A program made the translations under genes and the position numbers. Positions 1 through 8,386 of a stretch of DNA of 64,000 bases are shown piece by piece; position 1 is the first letter of the stretch; every line of letters starts with the position of its first letter. Origin of the DNA: Larkinella soli (lineage in GTDB: Bacteria; Bacteroidota; Bacteroidia; Cytophagales; Spirosomataceae); the NCBI RefSeq assembly GCF_003703975.1, contig NZ_QTJY01000018.1, positions 1 to 64,000 on the forward strand, in the 5' to 3' direction. The notes below the pieces were generated by a model. It did not search any database. It was not told the origin of the DNA and saw only the letters and a list, made by a program, of their open reading frames with translations.

Positions 1-211
1 GGGCGTAGTAGGTCCTTTGTTCGAGCAGGTAGCGACGCAGGACGGTACGGAAAAAGCCCTGCACGACGCCCTGGCCGTCGGGTTGGGCGGAGAGCAGAGG
101 CTCGGCCTCAATTAGTTGTAAAAGCAAGCGTCGGAGTATGCCGCTGGGCCGGTAGTAGGCTTTGGGGTAATCCGGGCGGGATTGGGAGGAGGCATTGGCT
201 GAACTTCGCAT
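1..211 (-). CDS. Hypothetical protein, 3' part outside window
   Basis: The frame is open from an ATG at 211 to the left edge, giving the first 70 residues. The N-terminus is Ser/Arg rich (MRSSANASSQSR), followed by a likely helical stretch with GILRRLLLQLIEAEPLL and then VVQGFFRTVLRRYLLEQRTYY. I recognise no family. I call it real because a canonical promoter and a structured leader lie just upstream, and the same leader type precedes the S24-like gene ending at 18140. No signal peptide is evident. The remainder of the gene is needed for a functional call. Confidence 0.55.
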   Translation of the reverse strand, partial: MRSSANASSQSRPDYPKAYYRPSGILRRLLLQLIEAEPLLSAQPDGQGVVQGFFRTVLRRYLLEQRTYYA

Positions 212-240
212 AACCAAAGGATGAGATGGTGGAAAAGATT

Positions 241-311
241 GGCCGGTCACTGCGAAGCTTACCATTGCTTAAAGCATAGGGAAGACCAAGGACTTGCACC
301 TTTTGCCGGCC
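241..311 (-). ncRNA. Structured 5' leader element, copy 1
   Basis: On the minus strand this 71-nt core opens with GGCCGGCAAAAGG and closes with GCAGTGACCGGCC, so the ends can form a 6-bp GGCCGG/CCGGCC stem. Inside are a small hairpin AAGG-TGCAAGT-CCTT and a second hairpin around GCTTTAAGC. Copy 2 at 18569-18646 keeps the opening and closing blocks and both hairpins, with different bases in the stems. The element lies between a promoter and the start codon at 211. GGTGCAAGTCC resembles the P5 loop of cobalamin riboswitches and some group II intron hairpins, but the other hallmarks of both are absent. Its function is unknown. Confidence 0.55.
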
Positions 312-358
312 GTCCTTTGGTTAAGATCTTCCCAGAAAAAAACTTTAATAAACAACAA
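269..358 (-). CDS. Possible leader peptide overlapping RNA element copy 1
   Basis: A 29-codon frame runs from tandem TTG codons at 358 to a TAA ending at 269, inside the structured element. It contains AGKRCK, and the peptide in copy 2 has AGKRVK at the equivalent place. No ATG start exists and TTG initiation is inferred, so this may be non-coding. The predicted transcription start lies only a few bases upstream. Confidence 0.22.
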   Translation of the reverse strand: MLFIKVFFWEDLNQRTAGKRCKSLVFPML

Positions 359-372
359 TAAACTTCGCGGTT

Positions 373-403
373 CAAAGGTAGGGGGAGGAGGGGAAGGATG
401 CAA
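373..403 (-). promoter_or_regulatory. Bacteroidota-type promoter for leader copy 1
   Basis: On the minus strand TTG (403-401) is separated by exactly 20 bases from TACCTTTG (380-373), matching the TTG-N19..21-TAnnTTTG pattern. Transcription should begin near 366. The promoter of leader copy 2 has the same -7 octamer, the same spacing and the same following bases (GA, then A or G, then CCGC). Confidence 0.7.
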
Positions 404-432
404 GAGGGCTGGGGAAGGAGTGCCATTCGGCA

Positions 433-537
433 CACCACCCCCCGGCCCCCTCCTAAAACAGGAGGGGGTGGCTTCGCGGTGCGTAGGAATGGCGCAGCAC
501 TCCCCCTCCTTATCAAGGAGGGGGCCGGGGGGTGGTC
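433..537. repeat. REP pair (BIME-like) downstream of the mutarotase gene
   Basis: Two copies of a GC-rich palindrome lie head to head. The first, 433-471, reads CCACCCCCCGGCCCCCTCC, a short loop, then GGAGGGGGTGG. The second, 499-537, is its inverse, ending GGGGCCGGGGGGTGGTC. The pair starts 4 bases past the stop codon of the gene at 542-1411, so it may also act as its transcription terminator. Related copies occur near 8.1, 19.0 and 32.7 kb. Confidence 0.8.
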
Positions 538-541
538 TTCT

Positions 542-1411
542 TTACGACAGCCCGATCGTGAACCCGGCTTCGAACTGGCCGTTGGGGGCAACGTGCTGGA
601 TGGCTTCCTTTTCCCCGATGGGAACGGGCGTTCCTTCGCGGTCGGCGTAACCCAGCCAGGGTTCAATGCAGACGAACGGAGCGCCGGGTTTGGCCCAGAT
701 GCCCAGCGACGGAAAAGCCGTGAAGCCGACCGTTACGGCGTGGTCGTGGTTTCGGCTGCGGATGGTCACCTGCCGCGAATCGAGGCTCTTGAACACCAGC
801 GCATCCTGATTGAACAGGTCGCGGGTGAGGGGCAGGTCGCGGCCGACGGTCAGGACCGGCTCAGTGTCGCCGGTGAAATAGCCTTTCGCTGACAGCAGGT
901 GCCGTTCGAGCGTTTCTTCCTTCTGGAACTCCAGAAAATAGTCCTCGTAGCTTTCGTTCGGCCGGAAGGGGACGTTGAAGGCCGGGTGCGCCCCGACCGA
1001 AAAATACATGGTTTCGCTACTCTGGTTGAACACCCGGTAGATGACCGACAGCACCTGCTCGTCGATGCGGTATTCGATCTGGAAGTCGAATGGATACGGA
1101 TAGACCGCCAGCGTCTTTTCGCTGGAGGGCAGCGAGTAGCGAACCTGCGTCGGCGACACGTCCACGACCGTAAATTCGGAATGCCGGGCGAAGCCGTGCC
1201 GTTCCATCGGATACGTCCGGCCGTCGATGAGCAACTCATTGTCCAGCATACCGCCCACCACCGGGAACAGGTTGGGCGCGTGCCAGGCCCAGACGGCCGG
1301 GTCGGCCTGCCAGAGGTGTTCGATGCCTGTTTTTTTATGGAAGAGGGAAGTCAGTTCGGCCCCTTTCGGGCGGATGGTGACGCGGAGCGCGTCATTTTCG
1401 AGTGTGGTCAT
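542..1411 (-). CDS. Aldose 1-epimerase family protein (LacX-like)
   Basis: A 289-residue protein of the galactose mutarotase-like fold, expected to interconvert sugar anomers or bind hexoses in the cytoplasm; the substrate is unknown. Visible family motifs are HGFAR near residue 70, GAHPAFN near 140 and CIEPWLG near 255, which supply the usual His, His and Glu. The start ATG at 1411 gives the N-terminus MTTLENDALRV typical of the LacX branch; a longer reading to 1450 adds an unlikely hydrophobic stretch. It diverges from the exporter gene at 1494, leaving about 80 bases for both promoters. A REP pair directly follows its stop. Confidence 0.88.
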   Translation of the reverse strand: MTTLENDALRVTIRPKGAELTSLFHKKTGIEHLWQADPAVWAWHAPNLFPVVGGMLDNELLIDGRTYPMERHGFARHSEFTVVDVSPTQVRYSLPSSEKTLAVYPYPFDFQIEYRIDEQVLSVIYRVFNQSSETMYFSVGAHPAFNVPFRPNESYEDYFLEFQKEETLERHLLSAKGYFTGDTEPVLTVGRDLPLTRDLFNQDALVFKSLDSRQVTIRSRNHDHAVTVGFTAFPSLGIWAKPGAPFVCIEPWLGYADREGTPVPIGEKEAIQHVAPNGQFEAGFTIGLS

Positions 1412-1493
1412 GGCGATGGTTTGAATCCGTAAACTTAAAAAGCTAAACACGAAAAACTGAAAAACCGGTAACTTTCGACAAAATCATTACCGC

Positions 1494-2744
1494 ATGGCTC
1501 AGCAACGGAATCGGGCGCTTACGTTCATCTTTATTACCATTCTGATCGATTGCACGGGCATCGGGGTCATCATCCCGGTGACTCCCCGGCTGATCGAGCA
1601 GCTTACCGGCGGAGACCTGAGCATTGCTTCCCAGTACGGCGGCTGGCTCACCTTCTCCTACGCCATCATGCAGTTTCTGTTTTCGCCCGTGCTGGGGGGG
1701 CTGAGCGACCGCTACGGCCGCCGGCCGGTGCTGCTGGTGTCGCTGCTGGGGCTGGGCGTCGACTACGTGTTTCTGGCTCTGGCGCCGACCATCGAATGGC
1801 TTTTCGTCGGGCGGGTCATTGCCGGGGTCTGCGGAGCCAGCTTCACGACGGCCGCGGCCTACATCGCCGACGTGAGCCCGCCGGAGAAGCGGGCGCAGAA
1901 CTTCGGGCTGGTGGGGGCGGCTTTCGGGCTGGGCTTCATCATCGGGCCGGTGGTGGGCGGGGTGTTCAGCCAGTTCGGGGTGCGCGCGCCGTTTCTGATC
2001 GCGGCCGGGCTGTCGCTGCTGAACGCGCTGTACGGGTATTTTATCCTGCCCGAATCCCTGTCGAAGGAAAACCGCCGGGCGTTCGACTGGCGACGGGCCA
2101 ACCCCATCGGGTCGATGGCGAACCTGAAACGGTATCCGGCCATCATGGGCATGGTCAGCGCGCTGGTACTCCTTTATATAGCGGGCCAGGCACCGCAGTC
2201 GGTCTGGACGTATTATACGATGGAGAAATTCCACTGGGACGAGTCGTGGGTCGGCTATTCGCTGGGGTTCGTCGGGCTGACGGTGGCCGTGGTGCAGGGC
2301 GGGCTGATCCGGGTGGCGATCCCGAAGCTGGGCCAGGAACGGGCGCTGTATGTAGGACTGGTGTTTTACATCGTCGGTTTTACGCTGTTTGCCTTCGCGA
2401 CGCGCGGCTGGATGATGTTCGCCTTCATGATTCCGTATGCGCTGGGCGGTCTGGCCGGCCCGTCCATCCAGGGGCTGGTATCGACGCAAGTGCCTCCCAA
2501 CGAACAGGGTGAGTTACAGGGCGCTCTGACGAGTCTGGCCAGCGTAACCTCCATCGTCGGGCCCTTGCTAATGACGAATCTCTTTGCCTATTTTACGAAA
2601 CCCGAAGCGCCGGTATATTTTCCGGGTGCGCCCTTTCTGACGGGCGCCGTGCTGACGTTCATCAGTGTCTTTCTGGTGGCCGGCGCTTTAGGAAACCGCC
2701 GATCTCTGGTACCCGAACCGGAAGAACCGTCTTCCGGCCACTGA
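1494..2744 (+). CDS. MFS exporter, TetA/DHA1 type
   Basis: A 416-residue inner-membrane protein with about 12 hydrophobic helices. It has the loop 2-3 signature [14 protein letters not shown] and the DHA1 feature [16 protein letters not shown] in helix 5, as in tetracycline and multidrug proton antiporters. The N-terminus [19 protein letters not shown] is characteristic of TetA-like proteins. The substrate cannot be read from sequence, and many such proteins in this phylum are not resistance genes. The next gene begins 5 bases after the stop, so the two are probably co-transcribed. Confidence 0.9.
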   Translation: MAQQRNRALTFIFITILIDCTGIGVIIPVTPRLIEQLTGGDLSIASQYGGWLTFSYAIMQFLFSPVLGGLSDRYGRRPVLLVSLLGLGVDYVFLALAPTIEWLFVGRVIAGVCGASFTTAAAYIADVSPPEKRAQNFGLVGAAFGLGFIIGPVVGGVFSQFGVRAPFLIAAGLSLLNALYGYFILPESLSKENRRAFDWRRANPIGSMANLKRYPAIMGMVSALVLLYIAGQAPQSVWTYYTMEKFHWDESWVGYSLGFVGLTVAVVQGGLIRVAIPKLGQERALYVGLVFYIVGFTLFAFATRGWMMFAFMIPYALGGLAGPSIQGLVSTQVPPNEQGELQGALTSLASVTSIVGPLLMTNLFAYFTKPEAPVYFPGAPFLTGAVLTFISVFLVAGALGNRRSLVPEPEEPSSGH

Positions 2745-2749
2745 TACCC

Positions 2750-3262
2750 ATGAAATACACCACCGTCTACGACATTTCGGCCCGAGGCTACGAGGAATGG
2801 CTATGGGCGTATATTTCCGCCGGCCTGGCCCTCGCCACGCTCATCGTCTTTCTTTTTTTCCGGAACTGGCAATACCGCTACGGCCTGCTGACCGTAGCCG
2901 GTATCGTGATCCTGATCACTTTCGTTATTCCGTTCTGGGATTACAACCGCCTGAAGAAGATGCTCGATTCCGGCGACTGCCGTAAGGCAGAAGGCCCCGT
3001 CACGCGGCAGTGGGAGAAGAAGTGGTGGGACCGCAAGGACGGCAAAACCCGCTCGTTCCATTTTGAAGGATTTACGGTCGGAAACGTCGATTTCGGCTAT
3101 TATATCCAGGGCGGAGGCAGCGCGGCCGGCTTTCAGAACAACGATTCCGTGCGGGTGCCCATCAAAGAGGGCATGTTCATGCGCGTCCATTATTACCCCG
3201 AACCTGTCATCACCAACGGCACCGTCGACAACCGGATTCTGAAGATCGAGGTGCTTCAGTGA
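2750..3262 (+). CDS. Hypothetical two-helix membrane protein
   Basis: A 170-residue protein with two hydrophobic segments near residues 20-38 (YISAGLALATLIVFLFF) and 44-62 (YGLLTVAGIVILITFVI). A soluble C-terminal domain follows, containing CRKAEGPVTRQWEKKWWDRKDGK and a beta-rich end. I recognise no family. The tight spacing to the MFS exporter suggests one transcript. A strong inverted repeat at 3282-3318 follows the stop. No catalytic motif is visible. Confidence 0.75.
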   Translation: MKYTTVYDISARGYEEWLWAYISAGLALATLIVFLFFRNWQYRYGLLTVAGIVILITFVIPFWDYNRLKKMLDSGDCRKAEGPVTRQWEKKWWDRKDGKTRSFHFEGFTVGNVDFGYYIQGGGSAAGFQNNDSVRVPIKEGMFMRVHYYPEPVITNGTVDNRILKIEVLQ

Positions 3263-3281
3263 GCGGCCCCGCTCCAGTATT

Positions 3282-3318
3282 CCGGGTTTTCCGAAGTGGT
3301 GTGGTTCGGAAAACCCGG
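3282..3318. terminator. Perfect 14-bp inverted repeat, probable terminator
   Basis: CCGGGTTTTCCGAA and its exact complement TTCGGAAAACCCGG flank a 9-base loop just after the stop of the gene ending at 3262. No U-tract follows on either strand, so this could instead be an mRNA 3'-end stabiliser. From 3319 to 3502 I see only an AC-rich leader before the next gene. Confidence 0.5.
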
Positions 3319-3502
3319 GGCACTACGTAAAAGTACCTGTTTCGGAAAATCCGTATATCCCCTCTATTTTCCAACCCGCCGATCCCCCAATTTTGTATCG
3401 TCGATTGAGACACGGGGCGCCGACACGCACGACAACAACATACTAGTGAACAACAGGAACAACGAGTAAACAACACAATCCACACCACAACAACAAGTAC
3501 TG

Positions 3503-4201
3503 ATGGAAAAGCAATTTTGGGCAGAATCGTGGGAATTGGAGGGGCATTACACCAGCTTTCACCGGAGGGACGTTCACCCGTACGTACTGAAACACCTGAC
3601 GCCGTATGCGCTGATGGACAAGTCGGTTTTCGTGCCGCTCTGCGGCAAATCGATCGACCTGGTATATTTCAGTCAGTTTGCGGAGCGTGTCGTCGGGGTA
3701 GAGCTGGTCGAGAAAGCCATCCTCCGGTTTTTCGAGGAAAACCATCTTGCTTACGAGAAAAAAGGGGAGCGGTACGTGTCGGGGAATCTGACGATCTTCT
3801 GTAAGGATCTGTTTGCCCTGACACCGGAAGACATCGGTGAGATCGACATCGTATATGATCGGGCCTCGCTGGTTGCCTTACCGCTTCCCATGCGGGTCGA
3901 GTACCTGCAGAAAATGGAGGAACTAACCTCGCCGGGCACGCTGTATTTCCTCAACACACTGGAATATGCCCCGACGATGGACAACCCGCCCTTCAGCATT
4001 GCACCGGACGACGTGTACGGCTACTACCCGAACTACCTCATCGAGCATGTGGAAAGTCCGGAACTGCCCAACCACGGCATGGTGCGCAAACACAATCTGT
4101 ATTACCTGAAAGAACACGGTTTCATGATGCGGAAACTGCACGACGCAGCCTTTGCGTCGCTGGTCGAGTCGGCCACGCGCAGTTTCTACGAATTCTCGTA
4201 A
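3503..4201 (+). CDS. Thiopurine S-methyltransferase (TPMT) family protein
   Basis: A 232-residue SAM-dependent methyltransferase. The start FWAESWELEGHYTSFHR matches the TPMT family, and VFVPLCGKSIDL near residues 42-53 followed by VVGVEL near 63 forms the SAM-binding loop and acidic end of strand 2. Family members methylate thiols, iodide, selenium or similar nucleophiles; the physiological substrate here is unknown. The leader from about 3425 to 3502 is strikingly rich in CA/AAC triplets and probably unstructured. The gene converges with the chitinase at 4206, with 4 bases between them. Confidence 0.85.
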   Translation: MEKQFWAESWELEGHYTSFHRRDVHPYVLKHLTPYALMDKSVFVPLCGKSIDLVYFSQFAERVVGVELVEKAILRFFEENHLAYEKKGERYVSGNLTIFCKDLFALTPEDIGEIDIVYDRASLVALPLPMRVEYLQKMEELTSPGTLYFLNTLEYAPTMDNPPFSIAPDDVYGYYPNYLIEHVESPELPNHGMVRKHNLYYLKEHGFMMRKLHDAAFASLVESATRSFYEFS

Positions 4202-4205
4202 CCGC

Positions 4206-5327
4206 TTATTTCAACTGCCGGTCGATTTCGGTCAGCAGGTAATCTTTCGGGTCGCTGAAGTATTCCCAGAACATCACACCACCCAGCCCGTTCTTTTTTA
4301 CATACCGACATTTGTGCCGTACCGATTCCTCGTCGTCGTAGGAGATGAAAAACTTCTGCTCCGGCCGGAACAGGTACGGCGCTTTTGCTTTTTTGTCCCA
4401 GTGCCGCACAAAAGCCGGGTTGGTGAGCAGGCTGTCCCTGATGTAGGTATAGCCGCCTACCCGGTTCACTTTACAGATCAGTTTAGGCTGCGCTTCGGGG
4501 TCATTGCCGGCCAGTTCCCACCCCCGGCCGTAGAAGGCCACCCCCATCACCAGCTTTTCGGCCGGAACCCCGGCCTGCCTATACCGCTGCACCGCCCGGT
4601 CGGCCGACTGTTCCGACTCGTCGTTCGTAACGGCATAGAGGTTGGTATGGTGCCCGGCTTTCGGGCCGCCCGTAAAATGGTCATACGACATGACGTTGAC
4701 GTAATCCAGATACTGCTGGGCCTGTCCCATGTCGGTATGCGTGAAGATCTCCCGAAAGCCGGGCATGGCGGTCGTGATCAGGTAGTATTTGCCGGTTTGC
4801 TGCTGGAGGGCGTTGAGGTGCTGGCGGAGAGCCTGAAACATCAGCGTGAAATGTTCGCGGTCTTCGGGCCGGAACACGTTGTCTTCGCCCTTCATGCCCG
4901 GATACTCCCAGTCGATGTCGATGCCGTCGAGGTTATACTGCCGGACGATGTCGGTGGCTGAGGAAGCGAACGCCTGGCGGGAGGTGTCGCTCAGAACCGC
5001 ATCCGAAAAATTTTCGCTCCACGCCCAGCCGCCGATGGAAATCAGGATTTTCAGGTCCGGGTTGCGTTTCTTCAGCCCGTTCAGGTTCCGGAAGTTGGTC
5101 GTGTCGGTCGCCAGGTTGTGCAGCCAGGCGCGGTTGTTCTTAATATCGACAAAGGCGTAGTTGATGTGCGTCAGCTTTTCGGCCGCGATCCGGTCGGCGT
5201 TGACCAGCCCGCGAAAACCGCCCACGTAGGCGATCACGACCGGTTTGGCCGGCTTTCTGGCGATCATGCCGAGAAAAAAGACCGGTACCGAAAGAAGGAA
5301 AAGCCGGAGAATAATACGTTGAGTCAT
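4206..5327 (-). CDS. Glycoside hydrolase family 18 (chitinase-like)
   Basis: A 373-residue enzyme with an N-terminal hydrophobic signal or anchor (IILRLFLLSVPVFFLGMI), so probably exported. The catalytic strand DGIDIDWEYPG near residues 132-142 carries the DxxDxDxE motif with the Glu acid. ISIGGWAWSENF near 98 is the second GH18 signature, and MSYDHFTG holds the substrate-contact Tyr and Asp. It should cleave beta-1,4-linked GlcNAc polymers. The acyltransferase-like gene lies 48 bases upstream on the same strand, which suggests linked amino-sugar metabolism. Confidence 0.9.
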   Translation of the reverse strand: MTQRIILRLFLLSVPVFFLGMIARKPAKPVVIAYVGGFRGLVNADRIAAEKLTHINYAFVDIKNNRAWLHNLATDTTNFRNLNGLKKRNPDLKILISIGGWAWSENFSDAVLSDTSRQAFASSATDIVRQYNLDGIDIDWEYPGMKGEDNVFRPEDREHFTLMFQALRQHLNALQQQTGKYYLITTAMPGFREIFTHTDMGQAQQYLDYVNVMSYDHFTGGPKAGHHTNLYAVTNDESEQSADRAVQRYRQAGVPAEKLVMGVAFYGRGWELAGNDPEAQPKLICKVNRVGGYTYIRDSLLTNPAFVRHWDKKAKAPYLFRPEQKFFISYDDEESVRHKCRYVKKNGLGGVMFWEYFSDPKDYLLTEIDRQLK

Positions 5328-5375
5328 ACGGTTCAGGGAATGGGTCAGAATACCTGTAAAAGTAAGAAACGGGAC

Positions 5376-6566
5376 TTAAACCCGGATGAATATCTTTTTC
5401 CGGTACATCCAGTACAGAATCAGCCAGAACACCAGCAGCACCATACCCCCGCTGGCCAGAGGCTCATACGGCCCGAACTGCTCGAATATCGACTGCCCGA
5501 GGTGCGTCCGGAAGGTGTCCTTGATGAAGTGCTCGATCAGGTGGGCGAGGCAGTAGATGGCGATGGAGTTCATGCCGATCACCACCAGCGGGAACGCCCA
5601 GCCGCGCCATTGCCGCACGTCGATAACGTAGTAAAAGGCTGCCAGCAGCAGGAAGCACCATCCCCCGCTGAACAGCACCCAGCCCGGCGTCCAGATGCGC
5701 TTGATGGAAGGCGCAATGCCGGTGACGGTCAGCAGCCAGCCCGACGCCAGCCCCACGGCCCCGGCAATCAGAAACCGCCGGAACAGCTCGCGGTCGGTCA
5801 GTCTGGCCCGCAGCCACCGGCCGGCCTGTAGCCCGAGCAGCATCGTTCCGAGGGTCGGGATGAAACTCAGCGTGGCATAGCCTCCGCCGTTGTACAGAAA
5901 CGTTTTGGCGCGGGGAAACAGGTTCAGAAACCAGGTGTCGAAGGCCCAGGCGAGGTTGCTGTTCTTATTGAAATGGGCGGCCATGCCGGTGGCGTGGTTC
6001 GGCCAGTCGGGCGGAACGCCCACGGCTTCGTAGGAGAAACCGGGGCCGGGCAGCGGATACAGAATGAAGGCCAGCCAGTAGCCGACCATGATGACCGCCA
6101 GCGCCACCCAGCCCGTCCGCTCGGAGCGGAAGCCGAGCAGCCACAGGAACGGATAGCCCAGACCGATCTGGGTCAGCGTATCCTCAAACGTGAAGTTGGT
6201 CTGCTGGCGACCGACCGAGCGCAGGAAAATGCCGAGCAGAATCAGCACCAGCGACCGGCGCAGCGTGCTGAGGAACATCCGGCCGAAGCGGTCGCCCCTG
6301 GCCTGGCGGCTGGCGATGGAGTAGGGGAGGGCCACGCCTACCAGAAATGAAAACGACGGCTGGATCAGGTCGTGGAGCGAGCAGCCGAACCACTCGGCAT
6401 GGCTCTGGTGGAAGGCCAGAAACCGCCAGAAGGAACTCTCCGGCAGCGTTTCGGAGATATGCTCGAACCGAAGTACTTCGGCCGCCATCAGAAACATGAC
6501 AAAGCCGCGATACGCATCCATCGACATAAGCCGACCGGCGCGAAATTCAGACGAAAGGGTAGTCAA
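5376..6566 (-). CDS. DUF5009 / heparan-alpha-glucosaminide N-acetyltransferase-like membrane protein
   Basis: A 396-residue polytopic protein with about ten hydrophobic helices. [16 protein letters not shown] near residues 12-27 is the family hallmark (RxxSxDxxRG), and an Asp-containing loop [19 protein letters not shown] follows. Homologues move acetyl groups across the membrane onto terminal glucosamine. Together with the downstream GH18 gene this suggests periplasmic amino-sugar processing, which is inference. The start used is a TTG at 6566 because it retains the conserved Arg-Leu before the motif; an ATG at 6527 is the alternative. Confidence 0.8.
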   Translation of the reverse strand: MTTLSSEFRAGRLMSMDAYRGFVMFLMAAEVLRFEHISETLPESSFWRFLAFHQSHAEWFGCSLHDLIQPSFSFLVGVALPYSIASRQARGDRFGRMFLSTLRRSLVLILLGIFLRSVGRQQTNFTFEDTLTQIGLGYPFLWLLGFRSERTGWVALAVIMVGYWLAFILYPLPGPGFSYEAVGVPPDWPNHATGMAAHFNKNSNLAWAFDTWFLNLFPRAKTFLYNGGGYATLSFIPTLGTMLLGLQAGRWLRARLTDRELFRRFLIAGAVGLASGWLLTVTGIAPSIKRIWTPGWVLFSGGWCFLLLAAFYYVIDVRQWRGWAFPLVVIGMNSIAIYCLAHLIEHFIKDTFRTHLGQSIFEQFGPYEPLASGGMVLLVFWLILYWMYRKKIFIRV

Positions 6567-6658
6567 GGGAATACGGAATTAGGAGCCTGCAAGAAAGGAA
6601 ATATTCCTGATTCCCGAAAACTTCGTAAGTTACGGCTGAACCTAAAGCCCTTACCTAC

Positions 6659-8050
6659 TTGATTCCTTCCGACGTATCGTCGACCGGCGGCCGACAGCCT
6701 GCGGTCGATGACCCCTATGCACTCTCTGCGGCCCAGATACGGCCCGCTCCCGAAACGTTCGGGGGGCGGATGCGGCAGCTGGGCCCCGGCTTCATTCTGT
6801 CGGCCGCCATCGTCGGTTCCGGCGAATTGATTGCGACCACGGCCCTCGGGGCCAAAGCCGGCTTCGTTACCTTCTGGGTCATTCTGGTTAGTTGTCTGAT
6901 GAAAGTGGCTTTGCAGCTGGAGTTCGGGAAAAATGCGGTCTACTCCGGCCTGCCGACCATGCAGTCGCTCAACCGGATGCCGGGGTGGCGGCTGGGCCGG
7001 GCGCACTGGACGCTCTGGCTGTGGTTCTCCCTGCAAAGCCTCAAGGTACTTCAGGTGGGCGGCATCGTGGGCGGGGTGGCCATCGTGCTGAACATGGCCG
7101 TGCCGCTGGTGCCGACCGGCGTCTGGGCGGTGCTGTCGGCCGTCGTGACGGCCTGGCTGATCGCCCGGAACTACTACACCTGGGTCGAGAGAGGTTCTCT
7201 GCTGATGATCGTTCTGTTCACCGGCCTCATCGTACTCTCGCTGGTAATGCTCCAGTCTACCCAATACGCCATCACCGGCGACCAACTGGGCGAGGGCCTG
7301 CGGTTCAACCTGCCGCCCGAAACCGTCGGGGTGGCGCTGGCGGCTTTCGGCATCACCGGCGTCGGGGGTGACGAGATCATGTACTATAGTTACTGGTGTA
7401 TCGAAAAAGGCTATGCGGCTTATACCGGCCCCAACGACGGCACCCCTGAGTGGGCCGACCGCGCCCGGGGCTGGATCAGGGTCATGTATCTCGACGCCTT
7501 CTGCTCAATGCTCGTCTACACCACCGTCACGGCGGCTTTTTACCTGCTCGGGGCCTCGCTGCTGCACGAGCAGGGGCAGGTTCCGGATGGATACGCCATG
7601 GTCGAAACGCTTTCGCGGCTGTTCACGGTAACGCTGGGGCCGGGAGCGAAAGCCGTCTTTCTGGTCGGCGCCTTCTTTGTGCTGTATTCGACCCTGTTTA
7701 CGGCCACGGCCAGCTGGGCGCGCATTTTTGCCGACGCGTTCGGACAGTTCGGCTGGGTGCGGTTTCAGGACCCGGTGGCGCGTCGGCGGGTCATCGCCAC
7801 CCTGTCCTGGGCATTTCCGATCCTGTGGTGTCTGCTGTATCTGTTCCTTCAGGTGCCCGTGCTGATGGTTCTTCTGGGCGGGATTGCCACGTCCGTTCTG
7901 CTGATCGTGGTGATCTGGGGGGCGCTGGAATTCCGTTACCGGCAGCTTCCCGCGAGCCTGAAACCATCCCGTTTTTATGATATCTGCTTCTGGGCCAGTG
8001 TAGGGTCGATCCTTTTCGTGGGATTGTATGGAGTCTGGCAGTTGCTTTGA
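6659..8050 (+). CDS. Nramp-related divalent-metal/solute transporter, atypical
   Basis: A 463-residue membrane protein with about 11 helices. LGPGFILSAAIVGSGELIATTALGA aligns with helix 1 of Nramp (SLC11) proteins, and the spacing of later helices fits. The canonical helix 1 DPGN is replaced by VGSGE, and the helix 6 MPH by a region reading GITGVGGDEIMYYSYWCIEKGY. Metal specificity is therefore uncertain. The TTG start at 6659 is provisional, because the first in-frame ATG comes only at the Met before RQLGPG. It diverges from the DUF5009 gene across 92 bases. A repeat cluster begins 12 bases after the stop. Confidence 0.78.
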   Translation: MIPSDVSSTGGRQPAVDDPYALSAAQIRPAPETFGGRMRQLGPGFILSAAIVGSGELIATTALGAKAGFVTFWVILVSCLMKVALQLEFGKNAVYSGLPTMQSLNRMPGWRLGRAHWTLWLWFSLQSLKVLQVGGIVGGVAIVLNMAVPLVPTGVWAVLSAVVTAWLIARNYYTWVERGSLLMIVLFTGLIVLSLVMLQSTQYAITGDQLGEGLRFNLPPETVGVALAAFGITGVGGDEIMYYSYWCIEKGYAAYTGPNDGTPEWADRARGWIRVMYLDAFCSMLVYTTVTAAFYLLGASLLHEQGQVPDGYAMVETLSRLFTVTLGPGAKAVFLVGAFFVLYSTLFTATASWARIFADAFGQFGWVRFQDPVARRRVIATLSWAFPILWCLLYLFLQVPVLMVLLGGIATSVLLIVVIWGALEFRYRQLPASLKPSRFYDICFWASVGSILFVGLYGVWQLL

Positions 8051-8061
8051 CTACCCCCGCC

Positions 8062-8099
8062 GGACCACCCCCCGGCCCCTCCTTGGTAAGGAGGGGGTG
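8062..8099. repeat. REP palindrome
   Basis: GGACCACCCCCCGGCCCC, TCCTTGGTAAGGA, GGGGGTG. This single copy follows the stop of the Nramp-like gene and has the same orientation as the left halves of the pairs at 433 and 19022. Confidence 0.75.
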
Positions 8100-8120
8100 T
8101 TTTTGTCTTCCCGTTCTTTT

Positions 8121-8207
8121 GTCATCCCGAGGAACGAGGGATCTGGTGCCCGGGAACTTCAGGTAATGAGAAATTCATCCACAGGGTCCCTCCTGCGTCG
8201 GGATGAC
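8121..8207. repeat. Second repeat family: GTCATCCCGA inverted repeat
   Basis: The left arm 8121-8141 (GTCATCCCGAGGAACGAGGGA) is an imperfect complement of the right arm 8187-8207. Similar arms occur at 32608-32626 with 32673-32693 and, degenerate, within 18990-19140. It looks like a small non-coding mobile or processed repeat, and no ORF is inside. Confidence 0.65.
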
Positions 8208-8230
8208 AAACCATTTCGGGAGGATAAAGC

Positions 8231-8260
8231 GGACCACCCCTCCTGAGTAAGGAGGGAGTG
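8231..8260. repeat. Shortened REP palindrome
   Basis: GGACCACCCC, TCCTGAGTAAGGA, GGGAGTG: a degenerate copy missing the central CCGGCCCC block, between the GTCATCCCGA repeat and the ilvD leader. Confidence 0.6.
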
Positions 8261-8338
8261 AGTTTGATGGATTGCCGATGTATTTTATGGATGACTATTT
8301 GAAAATTCATTTTTCTTAAAAACTTCACAAAACCCTCA

Positions 8339-8378
8339 TCACCCCCTCTTTGGTAAGGAGGGGGCCGGGGGGTGGTCC
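8339..8378. repeat. Inverted REP palindrome in the ilvD leader
   Basis: TCACCCCCTCTTTGGTAAGG followed by AGGGGGCCGGGGGGTGGTCC. The repeat ends 8 bases before the ilvD ATG at 8387, so it must be transcribed as part of that mRNA or lie across its promoter. 8051-8386 contains only repeats; I saw no gene. Confidence 0.75.
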
Positions 8379-8386
8379 TTCCTGCT

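Noticed and set aside
241-311. Interpretation of the leader core as a cobalamin riboswitch, HDV-like ribozyme or group II intron fragment.
   Set aside because: Only the GGTGMAAGTCC loop (cobalamin, intron) or the first seven bases (HDV) match. The B12 box, the nested HDV pairing and intron domains are absent, and no maturase is nearby.
433-537. CRISPR-like reading of the repeated GC-rich palindromes.
   Set aside because: The copies are inverted pairs at dispersed loci, without regular spacers or cas genes.
259-666. A 135-codon minus-strand frame across the structured leader and REP pair.
   Set aside because: It reads through palindromic repeats and a promoter, overlaps the 3' end of the mutarotase gene, and has low-complexity Pro/Arg composition.
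294-892. Plus-strand frames of 118 and 164 codons near the left edge.
   Set aside because: They are antisense to the leader, repeats and the well-supported mutarotase gene, with repeat-derived Gly/Arg-rich sequence.
3210-3488. A minus-strand frame with CSCC and CCCRAC near its start, resembling a second poly-Cys leader.
   Set aside because: It lies antisense to the CA-rich leader of the methyltransferase gene. I found no promoter for it, and no minus-strand gene lies downstream before 1411. The Cys codons are a by-product of ACA/CAA repeats on the other strand.
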